A stretch of DNA of 64,000 nucleotides from Flagellimonas okinawensis (GTDB lineage Bacteria > Bacteroidota > Bacteroidia > Flavobacteriales > Flavobacteriaceae), in contig NZ_JARFVA010000007.1 in assembly GCF_029194005.1 (NCBI RefSeq), forward strand, positions 124,001 through 188,000. Reading direction: 5' to 3'. The position numbers were made by a program, and so were the translations under genes. Under the pieces are notes generated by a model that searched no databases, was not told the origin of the DNA, and saw only the letters and a list, made by a program, of their open reading frames with translations. This document shows, piece by piece, positions 1-8,954 of the stretch (its first letter is position 1; each line of letters opens with the position of its first letter).

Positions 1-323
1 GCGCTGCCCTGAAAAAGAAAACCGATATCGGAACGCAGTTCATCCAAGTCCTCTTGATCCATGGTTACAATATTCTTACCGAGTACCTCTACAATCCCGG
101 AATCCGGGGACATGAGACCTACAAGGCATTTGATCATTACAGATTTTCCCGAACCGGACTTGCCCATAACCACCAGGTTTTCCCCTTTGTGAAGAACCAT
201 ATTGAAACCATTCAATACTTTGTTGTCCCCAAAACTTTTGTACAAATCCCGAAGGCGAACGACCACTTCCCGAGTTGTTCCCGCATCCACAGTTGACACT
301 ATTTTTTCCTTTACCTCGCTCAT
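1..323 (-). CDS. Mla-type ABC transporter ATPase (3' part cut by window edge)
   Basis: Partial gene; only the first ~107 residues are in the window. The Walker A motif GKSGSGKS is visible at about residues 54-61, and the frame runs into the Q-loop region (FLFQGS) at the edge. The start ATG overlaps the stop of the upstream permease gene by 4 bp (ATGA, 320-323), so the two are translationally coupled. With a MlaE-like permease beside it, this is most likely the MlaF-like ATPase that powers phospholipid transport between inner and outer membrane; assignment to lipid transport rests on the neighbour, since the ATPase domain itself is generic. Confidence 0.85.
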   Translation of the reverse strand, partial: MSEVKEKIVSTVDAGTTREVVVRLRDLYKSFGDNKVLNGFNMVLHKGENLVVMGKSGSGKSVMIKCLVGLMSPDSGIVEVLGKNIVTMDQEDLDELRSDIGFLFQGS

Positions 324-1126
324 AGTTCATAAAAAATATCCGAAACGAATACTGCGATAAAATCGACAACAAACAACAGTAGGGATGCCATAACCACGGC
401 CGTATTGGCCGCTATACCTACACCCGCCGTACCACGTCCGGTATTATAACCCTTGTAACAACCTGTTAGCCCAATAACAAAACCGAAGAAAAAAGACTTG
501 ATGGTCGCAGGTACCAAATCCCCATAAGAGAGGGCCTCGAACACGGTATTGAAATACAGCCTGAAGGATACATTACCTTTGGTAAACTCCACCAAAGAGG
601 AACCAAAAAGTGCAATGAGATCACCGAATATGACCAGGAGGGGCAGCATTAAGGTAGCGGCCAAAATCCGGGTGACCACCAAATACTTGAAAGGATTGGT
701 TCCCGAAACTTCCATCGCATCTATTTGTTCGGTTACCCTCATCGAACCAAGTTCCGCCCCAAAACCCGAGGCAATTCTCCCTGAACAGATCAAAGCTGTG
801 ATAACGGGGCCTACCTCGCGAACAATGGAGATACCAACCATATTCGGCATCCAAGATACCGCACCGAACTCTATGAGCGTAGGTCTTGTCTGTAAAGTGA
901 GCACCAAGCCGATGATAAAGCCAGTGGCCATTACAAGCAACAAGGATCTGTTCCCGACCTGATAACACTGCTTTAGCAATTCCTTGAACTCAAATGGAGG
1001 TCTTACCGCCTGTTTAAAAAAGCGGATGGCAAAATAGGAAAGGTCACCTATTTCGATAAAAAACTCCTTGGTTTTATGGATAATCTGCACTGTAAATGCC
1101 ATACCTAGATCCTTGTTCGGTCTCAT
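320..1126 (-). CDS. MlaE/YrbE-family ABC transporter permease
   Basis: A 268-aa integral membrane protein of the MlaE permease family, the usual length. The long hydrophobic segments fit the five- to six-helix fold (for example around residues 58-80, 148-175, 210-235 and 245-265), and the internal stretch GSMRVTEQIDAMEVSGTNP is the family signature (glutamate/aspartate-rich cytoplasmic loop). It is expected to form the inner-membrane channel of a phospholipid transporter that maintains outer-membrane asymmetry. The ATPase gene follows with a 4-bp overlap. Substrate-binding MlaD would be expected beyond the window start. Confidence 0.92.
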   Translation of the reverse strand: MRPNKDLGMAFTVQIIHKTKEFFIEIGDLSYFAIRFFKQAVRPPFEFKELLKQCYQVGNRSLLLVMATGFIIGLVLTLQTRPTLIEFGAVSWMPNMVGISIVREVGPVITALICSGRIASGFGAELGSMRVTEQIDAMEVSGTNPFKYLVVTRILAATLMLPLLVIFGDLIALFGSSLVEFTKGNVSFRLYFNTVFEALSYGDLVPATIKSFFFGFVIGLTGCYKGYNTGRGTAGVGIAANTAVVMASLLLFVVDFIAVFVSDIFYEL

Positions 1127-1155
1127 AAAAATAGTCCCGGCAAGGCTTTTTTGAC

Positions 1156-1202
1156 ATGACCAATATCAGTAAGGGGCTTAGCATCAATCAGATGCCCTTT
1201 AC
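1156..1202 (+). promoter_or_regulatory. FNR/CRP-like box (TGA-N6-TCA) with a conserved downstream block, copy 1
   Basis: ATGACCAATATCAGT at 1156-1170 contains TGA-N6-TCA, the half-site spacing used by CRP/FNR-family regulators. The same 15 bases recur exactly at 30791-30805, and the 12-mer GATGCCCTTTAC follows both copies (here 1191-1202). The site lies between the divergent permease and lipoprotein genes and could act on either. Role inferred, not shown. Confidence 0.45.
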
Positions 1203-1323
1203 CAACCATAAGTTAGGGACAGGGGTCAGCGCCCTGTTGCACTGGTTTCAAGGGTTTGGACTGATCAAGATCATTTAGTGACTTTCAATTGAGCGGTACC
1301 TTTCCGAATAAAATTTTAAGACC

Positions 1324-1701
1324 ATGAAAAAAGTTGTTTTACTTATCGGTTTGTTCCTGGCCCTGTTGGGATTTCAGGCGTGTGGTCCCGTAATCGTATC
1401 ACATAGATTGGCGGACCCTCCACCTCCATGGTTCTACCCCAACAGGGTGGAAACTGTGAGGTACGTTTTTTTTCCCGAGTTCAACATGTATTATGACCTG
1501 ACCACAAGAGTATATATTTATTTGGATGGCGGTGTATGGGTAAGGAGAAATGTTCTGCCAACAAGGTATCGTTCATATAATTTAAGTAGAGCCAGATACG
1601 AAAGGGTCCGCAATTATTATGATGACAATATTGAACGTTATCACAACCAAAACAGCAACAGGGGGCGCAGCAATAGAAGTGTTGACCGCAGGAACAACTA
1701 A
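1324..1701 (+). CDS. Small putative lipoprotein, unknown function
   Basis: 125 aa. The N-terminus is a lipoprotein-type signal (MKK, hydrophobic core, then FQAC with the acylated cysteine at about residue 20). The mature part is rich in Tyr, Arg and Asn, contains a proline cluster DPPPPWF and a tyrosine-rich middle (NMYYDLTTRVYIYLDGG), and ends in a very basic, Asn/Arg-rich tail. I do not recognise a named family; similar small Tyr-rich lipoproteins are common in Flavobacteria. It stands alone, 197 bp after the divergent permease start, downstream of the FNR-like box at 1156. Confidence 0.7.
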   Translation: MKKVVLLIGLFLALLGFQACGPVIVSHRLADPPPPWFYPNRVETVRYVFFPEFNMYYDLTTRVYIYLDGGVWVRRNVLPTRYRSYNLSRARYERVRNYYDDNIERYHNQNSNRGRSNRSVDRRNN

Positions 1702-1788
1702 GATACATTGAAGAAACATTAGTTGAGCAATGTCATAAAAATTGAAAGACATTGGCCTTAATTTTAATATGAACTAAAATGTAACGGT

Positions 1789-2193
1789 ATGTTTAATTCT
1801 GAGAAAATAGGGAACGAATTCTATCAAAACCTTGGAAAGTTATTTTATGCCGTGGCAATGGCAGATCACAATGTAAGGCCGGTCGAGGTAAAAAGGTTAC
1901 GGAAATATGTCAGACAACATTGGTTGGAAGTTGATCAATTTGAAGATGAATTCCATACGGATTCCGCCTATCAGATTGAGATTGTTTTTGACTGGTTGGA
2001 AGGGGAAGAAAAAGATGGGGACGAATATTTTGAAGAATTCAAGGAGTTCTACAAGGACCATCCCGAAAAATTTTCTGAAAAACTAAAACAATTGATCGTG
2101 GAAACTGCAGAATCCATAGCAAGTTCGTTCGCGGGAAAAAATAGATCGGAGATGTTGGCTATCTTTAAGCTCAAACAGCTTTTTAACCATTAG
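1789..2193 (+). CDS. TerB-like (TerB/DjlA-N fold) protein
   Basis: 134 aa, all-helical and acidic. The N-terminal segment (about residues 10-45: FYQNLGKLFYAVAMADHNV followed by a basic helix) resembles the TerB/DjlA N-terminal fold, in which acidic residues bind metal. The family is named from tellurite resistance but most members have other, unknown roles; no ter genes accompany it here. The deoC start lies 1 nt after its stop, so it is probably cotranscribed with the salvage genes. Confidence 0.65.
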   Translation: MFNSEKIGNEFYQNLGKLFYAVAMADHNVRPVEVKRLRKYVRQHWLEVDQFEDEFHTDSAYQIEIVFDWLEGEEKDGDEYFEEFKEFYKDHPEKFSEKLKQLIVETAESIASSFAGKNRSEMLAIFKLKQLFNH

Positions 2194-2194
2194 T

Positions 2195-2833
2195 ATGGCA
2201 TTGGAAAAATATATAGACCACACAAACCTGAGACCAACAGCTACCGTTGACGACATTGAAAAATTATGTAAAGAAGCCCTTGAGCATAATTTCTATGCCG
2301 TATGCGTTAACGGTTGTCACGTATCTTCGGCCAAGGAAAACCTGAGCGGCAGCCCAGTGAAAGTTGCCGCCGTAATCGGGTTTCCGCTCGGCGCCATGTC
2401 AACCAAAGCGAAAATATGCGAAGCGCTTGACTGTTGCAAAAACGGTGCGGATGAAATTGACATGGTCATTAACATCGGGTGGTTAAAGTCCAGGCTGTAC
2501 GATAGTGTCCGAGAAGAGATAACAGCAATTAAGGGGGCCATTGGGGACAATGTTCTCAAGGTGATCATTGAAACTTGCTACCTTACGGATTCAGAAAAAG
2601 AAACAGCATGCATACTGGCTGTGGAGGCTGGTGCGGATTTTGTCAAAACCTCAACAGGATTCGGTACGGGAGGCGCAACCCTGGAAGATGTCAAGCTCAT
2701 GAAAAACATTGTAGGTGATAAGGCTGAAATCAAAGCATCCGGTGGAGTCAAGGACAAAGCATCGGCGCAGCAATATATCGACCTAGGCGTATCTCGAATT
2801 GGAACTTCTTCCGGTCCATCACTCATTAAATAA
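2195..2833 (+). CDS. deoC: Deoxyribose-phosphate aldolase
   Basis: 212 aa, normal for the short DeoC class. It cleaves 2-deoxyribose-5-phosphate to glyceraldehyde-3-phosphate and acetaldehyde. The Schiff-base lysine is K151 in KTSTGF, and the second active-site lysine is K180 in KASGG; the early DHT motif (residues 8-10) is also present. deoD follows 9 bp downstream, so the pair would release deoxyribose-1-phosphate from purine deoxynucleosides and feed it to glycolysis. The phosphopentomutase needed between the two steps is not in the window. Confidence 0.95.
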   Translation: MALEKYIDHTNLRPTATVDDIEKLCKEALEHNFYAVCVNGCHVSSAKENLSGSPVKVAAVIGFPLGAMSTKAKICEALDCCKNGADEIDMVINIGWLKSRLYDSVREEITAIKGAIGDNVLKVIIETCYLTDSEKETACILAVEAGADFVKTSTGFGTGGATLEDVKLMKNIVGDKAEIKASGGVKDKASAQQYIDLGVSRIGTSSGPSLIK

Positions 2834-2842
2834 AAAAATTCC

Positions 2843-3550
2843 ATGAGTACCCATATAGAAGCAAAACCAGGTGAAATTGCCGAAACCGTTCTTATGCCGG
2901 GAGACCCTTTAAGGGCCAAATGGATAGCTGAAACGTTTTTGGAAAACCCCGTATGTTACAATAGGGTTCGCGGCATGCTCGGGTATACGGGCACCTATAA
3001 GGGAAAAAAGGTATCCGTACAGGGAAGCGGCATGGGCATGCCTTCTGCCATGATTTATTTCCATGAACTCATCAACGAGTACGGAGTGAAAAATATAATT
3101 CGGGTCGGGTCAGCTGGATCGTACCAAGAAGACGTTAAATTGAACGATGTGGTTCTCGCCATGGCTGCTTCCACAACATCGGGGATGAACAATTCTAGAT
3201 TTATCAATTCGGACTATTCCCCTACCGCAGATTTTGATCTTTTCATTAAAGCGGTCAATTATGCACAGAACAACAACATCCCCATTAAGGCCGGAAACGT
3301 ACTTTCTTCGGATGAATTTTACAATGATGATCCCGAGGAATATAAACTGTGGGCACAGTATGGTGTTCTCTGTGTGGAAATGGAAACAGCCGGTCTATAC
3401 ACCATTGCAGCCAAATACAATATTAGGGCCTTGACCATTCTCACCATATCGGACTCTTTAGTGACGGAAGAAAAACTCTCCGCCCATGCCCGTGAGACCA
3501 CTTTTAAGGATATGGTAAAAATTGCGCTTGCGGCCGCCTCCATGCCATAA
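2843..3550 (+). CDS. deoD: Purine-nucleoside phosphorylase (DeoD type)
   Basis: 235 aa, matching the hexameric bacterial DeoD class. Phosphorolysis of purine (deoxy)nucleosides gives free base and (deoxy)ribose-1-phosphate. Visible motifs are GSGMGMPS (phosphate-binding region), the VEMETAG nucleoside-binding segment and a terminal SDSL containing the catalytic aspartate. It is the last gene of the TerB-like/deoC/deoD run and converges with the mscS gene, whose stop is only 1 bp away. Confidence 0.95.
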   Translation: MSTHIEAKPGEIAETVLMPGDPLRAKWIAETFLENPVCYNRVRGMLGYTGTYKGKKVSVQGSGMGMPSAMIYFHELINEYGVKNIIRVGSAGSYQEDVKLNDVVLAMAASTTSGMNNSRFINSDYSPTADFDLFIKAVNYAQNNNIPIKAGNVLSSDEFYNDDPEEYKLWAQYGVLCVEMETAGLYTIAAKYNIRALTILTISDSLVTEEKLSAHARETTFKDMVKIALAAASMP

Positions 3551-3551
3551 A

Positions 3552-4811
3552 CTACCGATCATCATGGGGCACGTAGTCCTTTGACACGGGAAGTTCAAAA
3601 AGTTCCAACGAAAAATAAGGTAGGGCCGCCAGTAAATGGTCGAATATATCCGCCATGACATATTCGTAGTTCTCCCATCTTTTATCGGAACTAAATGCAT
3701 AAATCTCCAAGGGTATACCTTGCGTTGTCGGTTGCAATTGCCTGACCATCAAAGTCATGTTCTTATTGATGGCGGAATGGCTTTCCAAGTAATTGGTGAC
3801 GTATTTTCTGAAAACCCCAAAATTGGTAAGATTGCGGCCGTTGACCAAAAGGTCCTTATTGATCTGGTTGGATTGGTTATAGCTATTTATCTGCTCGTTC
3901 CTAGTGACAATGTATCCTTCTACCAATTGGATCTTTTTTAATTGTTCGACTTCCTCGGTAGTCAAAAAACGAATACTTTTTTGACGGATGATCAACGATC
4001 GCTTTATTCGACGGCCACCGGAAACCTGCATGCCCCGCCAGTTTTTGAAAGAATCCGAAATCAGGGCATAGGTGGGTATCGTTGTTATGGTCATATCAAA
4101 ATTCTGCACCTTTACAGTGGCCAGACTGATTTCCACCACATCACCATCCGCTCCATATTTTTCAAAAGTGATCCAATCCCCGATACGAACCATGTCGTTT
4201 ATAGTAACTTGGATGCTGGCCACAAGACCTAGTATCGAGTCCTTAAAAATAAGGAGGACAACGGCGGAGGCCGCTCCCAATGCGGTAAAAAACTTCCAAA
4301 TGGTCGTCTCCGTAACAATCGCAAAAATGGTCAGGATACCCACGACCCAAGCAAAGATCATGAACACCTGAACATAACTATCTATAGGCTTATCCTTGAA
4401 TTTGGGAAGTGTTTTGAGGTATCCGTTCACGCTCTTAAAAAACTTCCGGAAAATCACCAAGGTCAAGAATACAAAAAGAATCTTGATGGTCTTCAGAGCT
4501 ATTCCTTCGGCATAATCAAAATCTGCAAAGGCAACGGGAACAAACTCCACTAATATGGTCAACGGGACTACATGTGCCACATAACGGGGAACACGGTGGG
4601 TGACCAAAAAGTTATCAAAATTGTTCTTTGACTTTCTCGCCAATCTAACGGAAAGGCCGCGCAAAATTTTCCATATCAAGATATCCAACAACCAAACCAG
4701 CACCAGCACAACGACTACAAGAACAAACAAATTGATATAGGATGCCAAACCCTCGTTCATGCCCGTTTTCAGCAAATAATTGTACAGTAAACGTCCTAAA
4801 TCCTTGTCCAT
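3552..4811 (-). CDS. MscS-family mechanosensitive ion channel (YbdG/YnaI-like)
   Basis: 419 aa. Five transmembrane segments are visible (about residues 24-45, 80-100, 108-120, 145-165 and 173-195). The last is the pore helix (GAASAVVLLIFKDSILGLVA), followed by the MscS beta domain (MVRIGDWITFEKYGADGDV). The long C-terminal cytoplasmic domain resembles the YbdG/MscM subgroup, which responds to modest osmotic downshock. It converges tail to tail with deoD. No partner gene is evident. Confidence 0.9.
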   Translation of the reverse strand: MDKDLGRLLYNYLLKTGMNEGLASYINLFVLVVVVLVLVWLLDILIWKILRGLSVRLARKSKNNFDNFLVTHRVPRYVAHVVPLTILVEFVPVAFADFDYAEGIALKTIKILFVFLTLVIFRKFFKSVNGYLKTLPKFKDKPIDSYVQVFMIFAWVVGILTIFAIVTETTIWKFFTALGAASAVVLLIFKDSILGLVASIQVTINDMVRIGDWITFEKYGADGDVVEISLATVKVQNFDMTITTIPTYALISDSFKNWRGMQVSGGRRIKRSLIIRQKSIRFLTTEEVEQLKKIQLVEGYIVTRNEQINSYNQSNQINKDLLVNGRNLTNFGVFRKYVTNYLESHSAINKNMTLMVRQLQPTTQGIPLEIYAFSSDKRWENYEYVMADIFDHLLAALPYFSLELFELPVSKDYVPHDDR

Positions 4812-4872
4812 AGATTAATCTGTAGATTGTGCCACAAAATTACGGGATCTATTCCGAGTTTAGGACCAAATT

Positions 4873-6270
4873 TTAAAGGATTGTTCGCTTAATGGACACC
4901 TCCAATAAACTGGTCACCCGCTCTGATGGCTCTATTTGGTAGGTAGCCCTTAACCGGTCTATTTCTTTACGTATACCGCTAAGGAATTTGGTCTCTGTAA
5001 TATTACCTTCCTTGTGGTTGGCCAGGGCTAGGTACCACTTAAAATAGGAAAAGGAGACATAATTTTTAACGAACTGGGATTCCCTATCAAGGAGGTTGTA
5101 TCGTCTAATGGTCTTTTTTATCTGCTTGAACTCCTCCAAGTGCACCAGTGTCTCCATATATGTTCTGAAAAATTTGTTCCAATTGTGTTCCAAGATATCC
5201 TTCTCATAGATGGACAAGCGGTTTTCGGCATATCGCTTTGAGTTCAGGTATTGGCCATTATCGTTATAGCTTTTCATCAGGGATGAGATAAAAAGTGTTC
5301 GGTTGTACTTGTTCGACATTTGCCTTGCAAAAGGACGTGCTTCTATCAACAGTTCCAAGGCCTCCTTTGGTCTGCCAAGTTTAGAAAGGTTAAAGGAGTA
5401 ATTGTTCAGGTACATGATATAATCATTGCCCTGTTCACTAATGGACAGTTTGCCGTAATACAATGCCAGATCATAATGGCCCAATTTCATTAGGATAAGC
5501 TGTTTGTTCCCATAGTAATTGAGCAACAATTTTTTGGAATAATAAGACCCGTCCTCAAGTCTTGGCTCCAATTCCCCATAGTAGCCCAATACTTCGTCAA
5601 GGGTATCCTCTTTGAGCAGGGCAACATAGCTCATTAAAATCAGGGTCTGATACCTATTGTATCCATCAAGGCCAGGCTCTGACCATAAACGTGTAAGCCA
5701 GGAAATCCATTTAAGGGAATTCGGTGAAATCTTGAGGTTGTGGTAATCGGTAACAATGTCAACGGTGGCCTGGGTCATTCGGTTACTTACCTCCTTGCAC
5801 CTCACATAATCATCGTGATAGTCATGGACAAAAGTGTGTATGAGTTCGTAATCGTTGAGTCTTACCCGGACCAAGAGGAACATGAGGTAGTTCTTGACCA
5901 CTTCGTAAAACCGGATAAAATGAAAGTGATGGGGTTCGTATTGCTTTATGAGCTGCAACAGCTCCTTTTCTTCGTCGGAAGATATGGTATCCGTTTTTAT
6001 ACGGATGTCAAAATAATTGAGACGTTCATAATACTGATCCGTGCAGAATCCATCCAATTTGGATTCCATCCAATTCATCAAATGGGAGTATTTTCTCTTA
6101 TCGATGTTCTCATCAAATTCCTTGGGAGGTTTGCCACTGCAGACATTATAATGGATAAGGTCGAAAATTTCATCCCTTTCACTATCCTGAAACTGTTTGA
6201 CCCCATTGAGCAAAATGACTTCATGGGGTAACAAAGAGTCCGTATATACCTGAAATTTTTTAAGTTTCAT
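4873..6270 (-). CDS. Uncharacterised 465-aa helical-repeat protein
   Basis: 465 aa with no signal peptide or membrane helix, so probably cytoplasmic. The sequence is rich in Tyr, Leu and charged residues. The middle and C-terminal half (about residues 240-400) reads as successive helix pairs of TPR character (for example GHYDLALYYGKLSI and LGRPKEALELLIEAR), suggesting a protein-binding scaffold. The N-terminal 200 residues show nothing I recognise and there is no DNA-binding motif. It lies between the mscS and fabG-like genes on the same strand, 61 and 58 bp away. Function unknown. Confidence 0.75.
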   Translation of the reverse strand: MKLKKFQVYTDSLLPHEVILLNGVKQFQDSERDEIFDLIHYNVCSGKPPKEFDENIDKRKYSHLMNWMESKLDGFCTDQYYERLNYFDIRIKTDTISSDEEKELLQLIKQYEPHHFHFIRFYEVVKNYLMFLLVRVRLNDYELIHTFVHDYHDDYVRCKEVSNRMTQATVDIVTDYHNLKISPNSLKWISWLTRLWSEPGLDGYNRYQTLILMSYVALLKEDTLDEVLGYYGELEPRLEDGSYYSKKLLLNYYGNKQLILMKLGHYDLALYYGKLSISEQGNDYIMYLNNYSFNLSKLGRPKEALELLIEARPFARQMSNKYNRTLFISSLMKSYNDNGQYLNSKRYAENRLSIYEKDILEHNWNKFFRTYMETLVHLEEFKQIKKTIRRYNLLDRESQFVKNYVSFSYFKWYLALANHKEGNITETKFLSGIRKEIDRLRATYQIEPSERVTSLLEVSIKRTIL

Positions 6271-6328
6271 TTGTATGCTTTTGTTTGTTCATTACAACCT
6301 GGATACGGACCCTTGCCCTAGATGTCAA

Positions 6329-7066
6329 TTACATGACCAATCCCCCATCTACACTCAGGACCGTTCCATTGATAAAATCCGCCTCGCCGGAGGAGAGAAA
6401 CAAGTAGGCATTGGCAATATCCTCCGGGGTTCCCATACGCCCCAAAGGTGTTTTCTCCTCTAAGTTCTGAATCACCTTTTCCGGTATGGTACCTACCATT
6501 TCCGTGGCAATAAAACCTGGGGCAACGGCATTGACACAAATCCCCTTTCTCCCCAGTTCACGGGCCCAAACTTTAGTCATTCCTATAACACCTGATTTGG
6601 TTGCCACATAATTGGTCTGGCCAAAATTCCCATAAAGCCCGACAATGGAGGCTGCACTCACAATTTTACCGCTTCCCTGGGCGACCATATGTTCGGATAT
6701 TGCCTGGGTACAGTTGAAAACACCGGTCAAATTCACATCTATGACCGATTTCCATTGTTCAGCGGTCATTTTTTTGAGGGTTGCATCCCTGGTAATCCCC
6801 GCATTATTGATCAGTATATCAATATGCCCATGGGTAGCCATAACATCGGTTACGGCCCTGTCCACAGATTCCCTGTTTACCGTATTCACCTCTTGAAAGA
6901 ACAGTGGTTTTCCATTGTAAAGATCCAGTAAAGTCTTTCCGGCATCAGAATCAATGTCCCAACACACCACGGTTGCCCCCTCGTTCAAAAATTTTTCTAC
7001 GGTGGACTTTCCGATTCCTTTGGCCCCACCAGTAACGATGGCGACCTTATTCTTTAATCGCTCCAT
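6329..7066 (-). CDS. Short-chain dehydrogenase/reductase, FabG-like
   Basis: 245 aa classical SDR. The cofactor-binding motif TGGAKGIG is at residues 12-19, NNAG at about 88-91, and the catalytic set is N112, S140, Y153, K157 (YVATK). The sequence is close to 3-oxoacyl-ACP reductases, which reduce 3-ketoacyl thioesters with NADPH, but hydroxy-acid dehydrogenases of the same fold cannot be excluded. It is transcribed away from the symporter/hydrolase/receptor/KAS III/ligase unit, whose first start is 376 bp away; it may supply that module with a reductase or 3-hydroxyacid dehydrogenase (inference). The symbol fabG is left off because the physiological substrate is uncertain. Confidence 0.88.
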   Translation of the reverse strand: MERLKNKVAIVTGGAKGIGKSTVEKFLNEGATVVCWDIDSDAGKTLLDLYNGKPLFFQEVNTVNRESVDRAVTDVMATHGHIDILINNAGITRDATLKKMTAEQWKSVIDVNLTGVFNCTQAISEHMVAQGSGKIVSAASIVGLYGNFGQTNYVATKSGVIGMTKVWARELGRKGICVNAVAPGFIATEMVGTIPEKVIQNLEEKTPLGRMGTPEDIANAYLFLSSGEADFINGTVLSVDGGLVM

Positions 7067-7442
7067 TTAAATTTAATTTTTGATAAAACTAACGCTAAAA
7101 GGTGACGGACAATATAGTATATTTATGTTTTATAGTATTGACTTATTTTTTATAATATTTCTTTTTATCTGATTCTTAATTTCTTACACTATTTTTATAT
7201 ATACTGACTTTTTTGTATTCAACTAGTTTAAAACGCCCATTTTACCTTCATTTTTGCCAAAAAAAATGAAAATATACCATTTTAGCTGTTTTTTAGTCAA
7301 AAAGTCAATATCTATAATCTTAAAAGTAGTAGACTCTTTCTCAATAAAAAAAATAATCTTTAAATGCGAATTTCACATAATTGAATTACATATTTTAATG
7401 ATTATTCATATTAACAACAACCATATTTACCATATTTAAATT
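7067..7442. other. A+T-rich divergent intergenic region
   Basis: 376 bp between the reductase and symporter genes, strongly A+T-rich, with no ORF of note and no exact TAnnTTTG element on either strand. An imperfect inverted repeat, TTCATTTTT (7248-7256) and AAAAATGAA (7262-7270), could be an operator or weak hairpin. It must carry the promoters of both divergent units; nothing more specific is visible. Confidence 0.5.
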
Positions 7443-8954
7443 ATGTCCGACTCTTACCAGATAACCACCCTTGTTGTTCTTATTGGATTCATGTCCATTT
7501 TATTCTATTTGGTTTACAAGTCAAGGTCCTCCACCGATAGCTTAGAAGTATATGCTGTAGGAAACAAATCTTTCTCTTCCATTTCGGTCGCCTTATCCTT
7601 GGCGGCATCCATAACAAGTGCCGCGACTTTTATTATAAATCCTGGTTTTATAGCACTGTACGGTTTAAGTGCTTTTATCGCTTTCGGCGTAGTAATGCCC
7701 TTCGCAATCTATGCCGCCCTTATCATCTTTATCAAACGCTTTCGAAAGTACGGGATGAACGTTAAATCCATATCCATTGCCGATTGGGTGGGCAAGCGGT
7801 ATGATTCTCGATTTCTAAAGATTTTATTCGGACTGTTGAGCATGCTGCTCATAACCTTTATAGTATTGATCTGTGTTGGAATGACCAAAGTGGTATCCAA
7901 AGCATTGAACGCCAACGAACTCACTATACTAATCATCATCGTGGTTATTGTTTTTACCTACATGATGATCGGTGGGGCGAATACCATGGTCTATACCAAC
8001 TCGGTACAGGCCACATTAATGATCATTGTGGCAGTTTTGCTCCTAGGATCTGGTGCTTACCTGTTGTTTGAATCTGGTGACAGAGGGCTTATGAATAAGT
8101 TAAACGAGATAGACCCTTCCCTAACCCAAACCTTTAACGAAAAAAGTCCTCTGTTCAGGGACTTCTTCGAGGTAGTCGTTTGCAACACCATTGTCGGTAT
8201 TGCCATAGTATGTCAACCACATATACTCACCAAGTCCCTATTGATCAAGAAGGATTCACAGGTCAATGCATTCTTATTGTATACCGTACTTATATTGATA
8301 CTCTTCTTTTCCGTTGTCTTTGTCGGTATTTATGCCCGTCTGAGCTTTCCTGACCTAATGTTCAATGGAAGCAAGCTAAATATGGACGGTATTGTTTCTG
8401 CATACGTCCTTTACCGGTTCCCGGTTTATGTGGGCATTATTGTGATCCTTGGTCTATTGGCAGCAGGCCTCTCCACATTGGAAGGTTTGATACAATCCAT
8501 CCCCACCACTATTACCAATGACTTTGTTATACCCTTGACCAAAATGGCCAATTTGAAGGTGACCCCAATGAAGATCAACAAAGTATTGACCGTAATCGTG
8601 GGGGGTATAGCCATTCTGTTGTCTTATGACCAATTGATCAATCCAAGTTTAAGTGTTGGAATTTTTGCCCAAAATGGGGTATATGCATTTTTCTCCGCTG
8701 CTTTTGTGCCAGTCTTCTTTGGCATTTTCACCAAAACCCGGAACAAATGGATTCCCATTGTCGCTTCACTGGTGGCCATCACCACGCACTTCGGTGTCTA
8801 CTATTTGGAACTCACACCATACATGGAGGGCATGACAGTGAAAAACCCTGCCATTGCATCGGCAATCGCCTTGATTCTGTCCACAGCGGTCGGTCTAATT
8901 ATATACGCCATAAAACCCATGAACTCTAAACAAAACGAACATGCCATTGCTTAA
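7443..8954 (+). CDS. Sodium:solute symporter (SSS family)
   Basis: 503 aa with about 13 hydrophobic segments spread over the whole length, typical of SSS transporters (LeuT fold). Features include the N-terminal helix, the unwound first-core region SLAASITSAATFIINPGF, and the later stretch GLLAAGLSTLEGLIQ of the family signature. It should import an organic solute, probably a carboxylate, with Na+ across the inner membrane. Its last 14 bp overlap the start of the hydrolase gene, so the two are translationally coupled. Context (periplasmic hydrolase, TonB receptor, acyl-CoA ligase) suggests it carries the acid released in the periplasm. Confidence 0.9.
   Translation: MSDSYQITTLVVLIGFMSILFYLVYKSRSSTDSLEVYAVGNKSFSSISVALSLAASITSAATFIINPGFIALYGLSAFIAFGVVMPFAIYAALIIFIKRFRKYGMNVKSISIADWVGKRYDSRFLKILFGLLSMLLITFIVLICVGMTKVVSKALNANELTILIIIVVIVFTYMMIGGANTMVYTNSVQATLMIIVAVLLLGSGAYLLFESGDRGLMNKLNEIDPSLTQTFNEKSPLFRDFFEVVVCNTIVGIAIVCQPHILTKSLLIKKDSQVNAFLLYTVLILILFFSVVFVGIYARLSFPDLMFNGSKLNMDGIVSAYVLYRFPVYVGIIVILGLLAAGLSTLEGLIQSIPTTITNDFVIPLTKMANLKVTPMKINKVLTVIVGGIAILLSYDQLINPSLSVGIFAQNGVYAFFSAAFVPVFFGIFTKTRNKWIPIVASLVAITTHFGVYYLELTPYMEGMTVKNPAIASAIALILSTAVGLIIYAIKPMNSKQNEHAIA

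Noticed and set aside
1156-1278. 40-codon frame starting within the FNR-like box
   Set aside because: Its ATG is part of the box itself, the frame has no recognisable family or signal, and the same box at 30791 is not followed by a similar frame.
1789-2193. Tellurite resistance
   Set aside because: TerB-like fold only; no terC, terD or terE genes are near, and the gene sits with deoC and deoD.
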